From the NCBI GenBank assembly GCA_024404475.1, contig JAKSPV010000043.1, positions 1-10,086 of the forward strand: a stretch of DNA of 10,086 nt, read 5' to 3'. The position numbers and the translations under genes are program-made. The notes beneath the pieces are model-generated. The model did not search any database, was not told where the DNA came from, and saw nothing but the letters and a program-made list of their open reading frames with translations. The DNA comes from Clostridia bacterium. GTDB taxonomy: Bacteria; Bacillota; Clostridia; Oscillospirales; CAG-272. This document shows positions 7,768 through 10,086 of the stretch, piece by piece. Within the stretch, counting starts at the first letter, position 1; every line of letters begins with the position of its first letter.

Positions 7768-7795
7768 GCAGGACGGGGCTGACACTCCGTCCTGC
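7768..7795 (+). other. Inverted repeat in the purC-purF gap
   Basis: GCAGGACGG (7768-7776) and CCGTCCTGC (7787-7795) are perfect inverted copies around a ten-base loop. No T-run follows, so this is not a standard terminator. In the mRNA it could protect or mark a processing point between purC and purF, or act as a weak attenuator; nothing in the sequence decides between these. Confidence 0.55.
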
Positions 7796-7824
7796 CCCTA
7801 TTCAAGGAAAGGTTAGGTTTCACT

Positions 7825-9249
7825 ATGGGTGGTTTTTTCGGTGCTGTCGGACATTCTGATGTAATCACCGACGTTTTCTTCGGTACGGACTATCATTCTC
7901 ATCTCGGCACGCGCCGTGGCGGTATGGCTGCATACGACAGCGAGATCGGCCTGCAGAGAGAAATTCATAACATTGAAAATTCGCCGTTCCGCACGCGCTT
8001 TGAACACATCTGCGAGCAGATGACAGGCTGCGCCGCAATCGGCTGTATCAGTGACTACGATCCGCAGCCGCTTCTGATTCGCTCGAACATCGGCACCTAT
8101 GCGATCTGCGTCATCGGTGTCATCAACAATGCCGCGGCGCTGATCGACCAGTATCTTTCGTTCAGCGGAGGTCATTTCAACGCGATGACCGGCGGTGCCG
8201 TCAACGCGACGGAACTTGTTGCTGCGCTCATCAATCAGAAGAGCAACTATACCGAGGGCATCCGTTTTGCCCAGCGTGAGATCAAGGGCACAGCATCGAT
8301 CCTGCTTCTGAAAGAGGGGGGGGCGATCATTGCGGCCCGCGACCGTCTTGGACGCATCCCCATTGCAATCGGAAAGAGCGAGAACGGGTACTGCGTTTCT
8401 TTCGAGGCGTTTGCGTACCAGAAACTCGGCTACGAGGACGTACGGGAGCTCGGCCCCGGCGAAATCGTTGAAATTACCGCTGATGGCGTAGAACAGCTTG
8501 AAGCGCCCGGAAAAGAAATGCGCATCTGCTCGTTTCTCTGGAGTTATTACGGCTATCCGACCTCCCGCTACGAGGGCGTCAACGTCGAAATGATGCGCTA
8601 CCGCAACGGTCACATCATGGCCAAAAACGACAAAGAAGCCGGCCTTGCACAAAATCTTGATTACGTCGGCGGTGTTCCGGACTCCGGCACGCCTCACGCG
8701 ATCGGTTACGCCAACGAAAGCGGCGTCCCGTTTGCCCGCGCGTTTATTAAGTACACGCCGACCTGGGCACGCAGCTTTATGCCTGCCGATCAGAAAGACA
8801 GAAACAAGGTCGCCAAGATGAAACAGATCCCCGTCAAGGAGCTGATCGAAGGGAAGTCCCTTTTGTTCGTAGACGATTCCATCGTCCGCGGCACGCAGCT
8901 CCGCGAGACGGTCGAGTTCCTCTATAACAGCGGCGCGAAGGAAGTTCACATGCGTTCTGCCTGTCCGCCGATCATGTACGGCTGCAAATATCTGAACTTC
9001 TCGCGTGCAACGAGCGACATGGAACTGATCGCCCGCCGCGTCATCGTGGAACTTGAGGGCGAGGAAGGACTCAAACATATCGACGAGTACAGCGACTCTT
9101 CGACAGAGCGCGGCAAAAAAATGCGCGACAAGATCTGCGAAGAACTTCACCTCGCGTCGATCGAATTCCAGTCACTTGAGGGTATCGTCGAGGCGATTGG
9201 CCTTGAACCCTGCAAGCTCTGCACTTACTGCTGGAACGGCAAAGAATGA
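7825..9249 (+). CDS. purF: Amidophosphoribosyltransferase-family protein with degenerate glutaminase domain
   Basis: PurF normally makes phosphoribosylamine from PRPP and ammonia released from glutamine. This 474-residue protein has the full two-domain layout. The C-terminal phosphoribosyltransferase half is intact, with GVPDSGTPHAIGYA and the PRPP motif VDDSIVRGT (349-357). Cysteines C235, C387 and the terminal CX2CX2C (C463, C466, C469) match the [4Fe-4S] ligands of B. subtilis PurF. The N-terminal Ntn-hydrolase half is clearly homologous but lacks the chemistry: the nucleophile Cys is Gly2 (MGGFFG), the conserved HRGQ reads TRRG, the arginine of GHVRY is S76, the HNGN oxyanion residues read IGVI (97-100), and the aspartate of SDSE is A128. 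No in-frame upstream start supplies a cysteine. It probably uses free ammonia or a separate ammonia donor (inference). It sits between purC and purM, so a role in the pathway is likely. The ribosome site is weak (TAGG, 7814-7817). Confidence 0.9.
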   Translation: MGGFFGAVGHSDVITDVFFGTDYHSHLGTRRGGMAAYDSEIGLQREIHNIENSPFRTRFEHICEQMTGCAAIGCISDYDPQPLLIRSNIGTYAICVIGVINNAAALIDQYLSFSGGHFNAMTGGAVNATELVAALINQKSNYTEGIRFAQREIKGTASILLLKEGGAIIAARDRLGRIPIAIGKSENGYCVSFEAFAYQKLGYEDVRELGPGEIVEITADGVEQLEAPGKEMRICSFLWSYYGYPTSRYEGVNVEMMRYRNGHIMAKNDKEAGLAQNLDYVGGVPDSGTPHAIGYANESGVPFARAFIKYTPTWARSFMPADQKDRNKVAKMKQIPVKELIEGKSLLFVDDSIVRGTQLRETVEFLYNSGAKEVHMRSACPPIMYGCKYLNFSRATSDMELIARRVIVELEGEEGLKHIDEYSDSSTERGKKMRDKICEELHLASIEFQSLEGIVEAIGLEPCKLCTYCWNGKE

Positions 9250-9275
9250 TTATTACGAAGGGTACGGACGACAAC

Positions 9276-10086
9276 ATGATCAACAATTCCAAATCGGAAG
9301 CATACGCAGCGGCTGGCGTTGACATTACCGCCGGTTATCGCTCTGTCTAACTGATGAAAAGCCACATCAAGAGAACGCTGACGCCCGGTGTCGCCTCCGA
9401 CCTCGGCGGTTTCGGCGGTCTCTTTTCGCCTGATCTTGCCGGCATGAAGGAGCCTGTTCTCGTCAGCGGGACCGACGGTGTCGGCACGAAACTGCGGATC
9501 GCGATGCTGCTGGACAAGCACGATACGATCGGCATCGACTGCGTCGCCATGTGCGTTAACGATATCATCTGCTGCGGCGCGAAACCTCTCTTCTTCCTTG
9601 ATTACATCGCTTGCGGCAAAAACATTCCCGAGAAGATCGCCGATATTGTCGGCGGTGTTGCCGAGGGCTGTGTCCGTGCCGGCTGTGCGCTGATCGGCGG
9701 CGAGACCGCTGAGCATCCCGGCATGATGGCTGAGGACGATTATGACGTTGCCGGTTATTCCACCGGTATCGTTGATAAATCGAAAATCATCGACAACAAG
9801 ACCATGCAGCCCGGCGACGTTGTGATCGCGCTCGCTTCGAGCGGCGTTCACTCCAACGGCTTTTCCCTTGTCAGAAAGGTGCTTGACGTTGAAAACGCCG
9901 ATCTTACCGCTCCTGTCCCCGAACTCGGCGGCATATCGCTCGGCGAGGCACTCCTCGAGCCGACGCGTATCTACGTCAAACCTGTCCTTTCTCTTCTTGA
10001 AAAGGTCTCCGTCCGCGGCATCTCTCATATCACCGGCGGCGGTTTTTACGAAAATATCCCGCGCAGCATTCCCGACGGTCTCGGTG
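9276..10086 (+). pseudogene. purM: Phosphoribosylformylglycinamidine cyclo-ligase, interrupted by in-frame TAA; 3'-truncated by window
   Basis: PurM closes the imidazole ring, turning FGAM into AIR with ATP. The frame from ATG 9276 reads SEAYAAAGVDITAGYRSV, a normal PurM N-terminus, then TAA (codon 25, 9348-9350), and continues in the same frame with LMKSHIKRT and the conserved core: [58 protein letters not shown] and HITGGGF, up to the window edge. The reading frame does not shift, so this is a nonsense codon where B. subtilis has Lys; one base separates TAA from GAA, AAA or CAA. The gene may be inactive, may be rescued by reinitiation at ATG 9354, or the stop may be a sequencing error. Start 9276 fits the family length; an in-frame ATG at 9246, overlapping the purF stop, is an alternative. 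About 75 or more codons remain outside the window. Confidence 0.88.
9348..9356 (+). other. purM: In-frame stop and restart codon in purM
   Basis: TAA (9348-9350) is followed by CTG and an in-frame ATG (9354-9356). A ribosome that terminates here could restart four bases further on and make a protein lacking the first 26 residues. Of the preceding bases none form a good ribosome site, so restart would have to be termination-coupled. Confidence 0.85.

Noticed and set aside
7768..7800. Intrinsic terminator after purC
   Set aside because: The hairpin is followed by CCCTATTC with no T-run, and purF continues in the same direction close behind.
8316..8323. Run of eight G in purF as a phase-variation site
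   Set aside because: The frame is intact across it, it lies inside a metabolic gene, and one short run is expected in GC-rich DNA.
7813..9150. 445-codon open frame on the minus strand opposite purF
   Set aside because: Same composition artefact; no family resemblance, and it has no promoter or gene context on that strand.
9276..9360. Frameshift as the cause of the purM break
   Set aside because: Conserved PurM residues before and after the TAA are in the same frame, so only a codon substitution is needed.

Overview
The window carries two adjacent, co-oriented nucleotide-biosynthesis operons from a GC-rich anaerobic bacterium, with no mobile DNA. All supported genes are on the + strand and tightly packed. 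Signs of an anaerobic Bacillota (Firmicutes) host are the PyrK/PyrD class 1B dihydroorotate dehydrogenase pair, iron-sulfur ligands in PurF, AGGAGG-type ribosome sites and a ZTP riboswitch with an intrinsic terminator. A Negativicutes or Clostridia host is my guess; the genus cannot be read from the sequence.

Region 1 (1-6316) is a pyrimidine operon, carB(partial)-pyrK-pyrD-pyrF-pyrE-pyrB. The genes overlap or are separated by about 20 bases. Together they cover every step to UMP except the glutaminase subunit of carbamoyl-phosphate synthase (carA) and dihydroorotase (pyrC), which are not in view. PyrB is unusual: it ends in a 38-residue Cys4 module whose spacing equals that of the zinc domain of the ATCase regulatory chain PyrI, but the nucleotide-binding regulatory domain is absent.

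Region 2 (6317-6539) is the only sizeable intergenic stretch. It holds a near-consensus sigma-70-type promoter, a ZTP (pfl) riboswitch and a terminator hairpin that uses the last bases of the aptamer. No separate terminator for the pyrimidine operon is visible.

Region 3 (6540-10086) is a purine operon, purE-purC-purF-purM(partial). PurF keeps its phosphoribosyltransferase and iron-sulfur residues but lacks the N-terminal cysteine and the other glutaminase catalytic residues, so it should not be able to use glutamine by the normal mechanism. PurC is a short, divergent form. PurM is interrupted by an in-frame TAA at codon 25, with an in-frame ATG one codon later; the rest of the frame is well conserved to the window edge.

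The most noteworthy points are the glutaminase-dead PurF, the PyrB-zinc-module fusion, the riboswitch/terminator switch with a compensated pseudoknot, and the purM nonsense codon.
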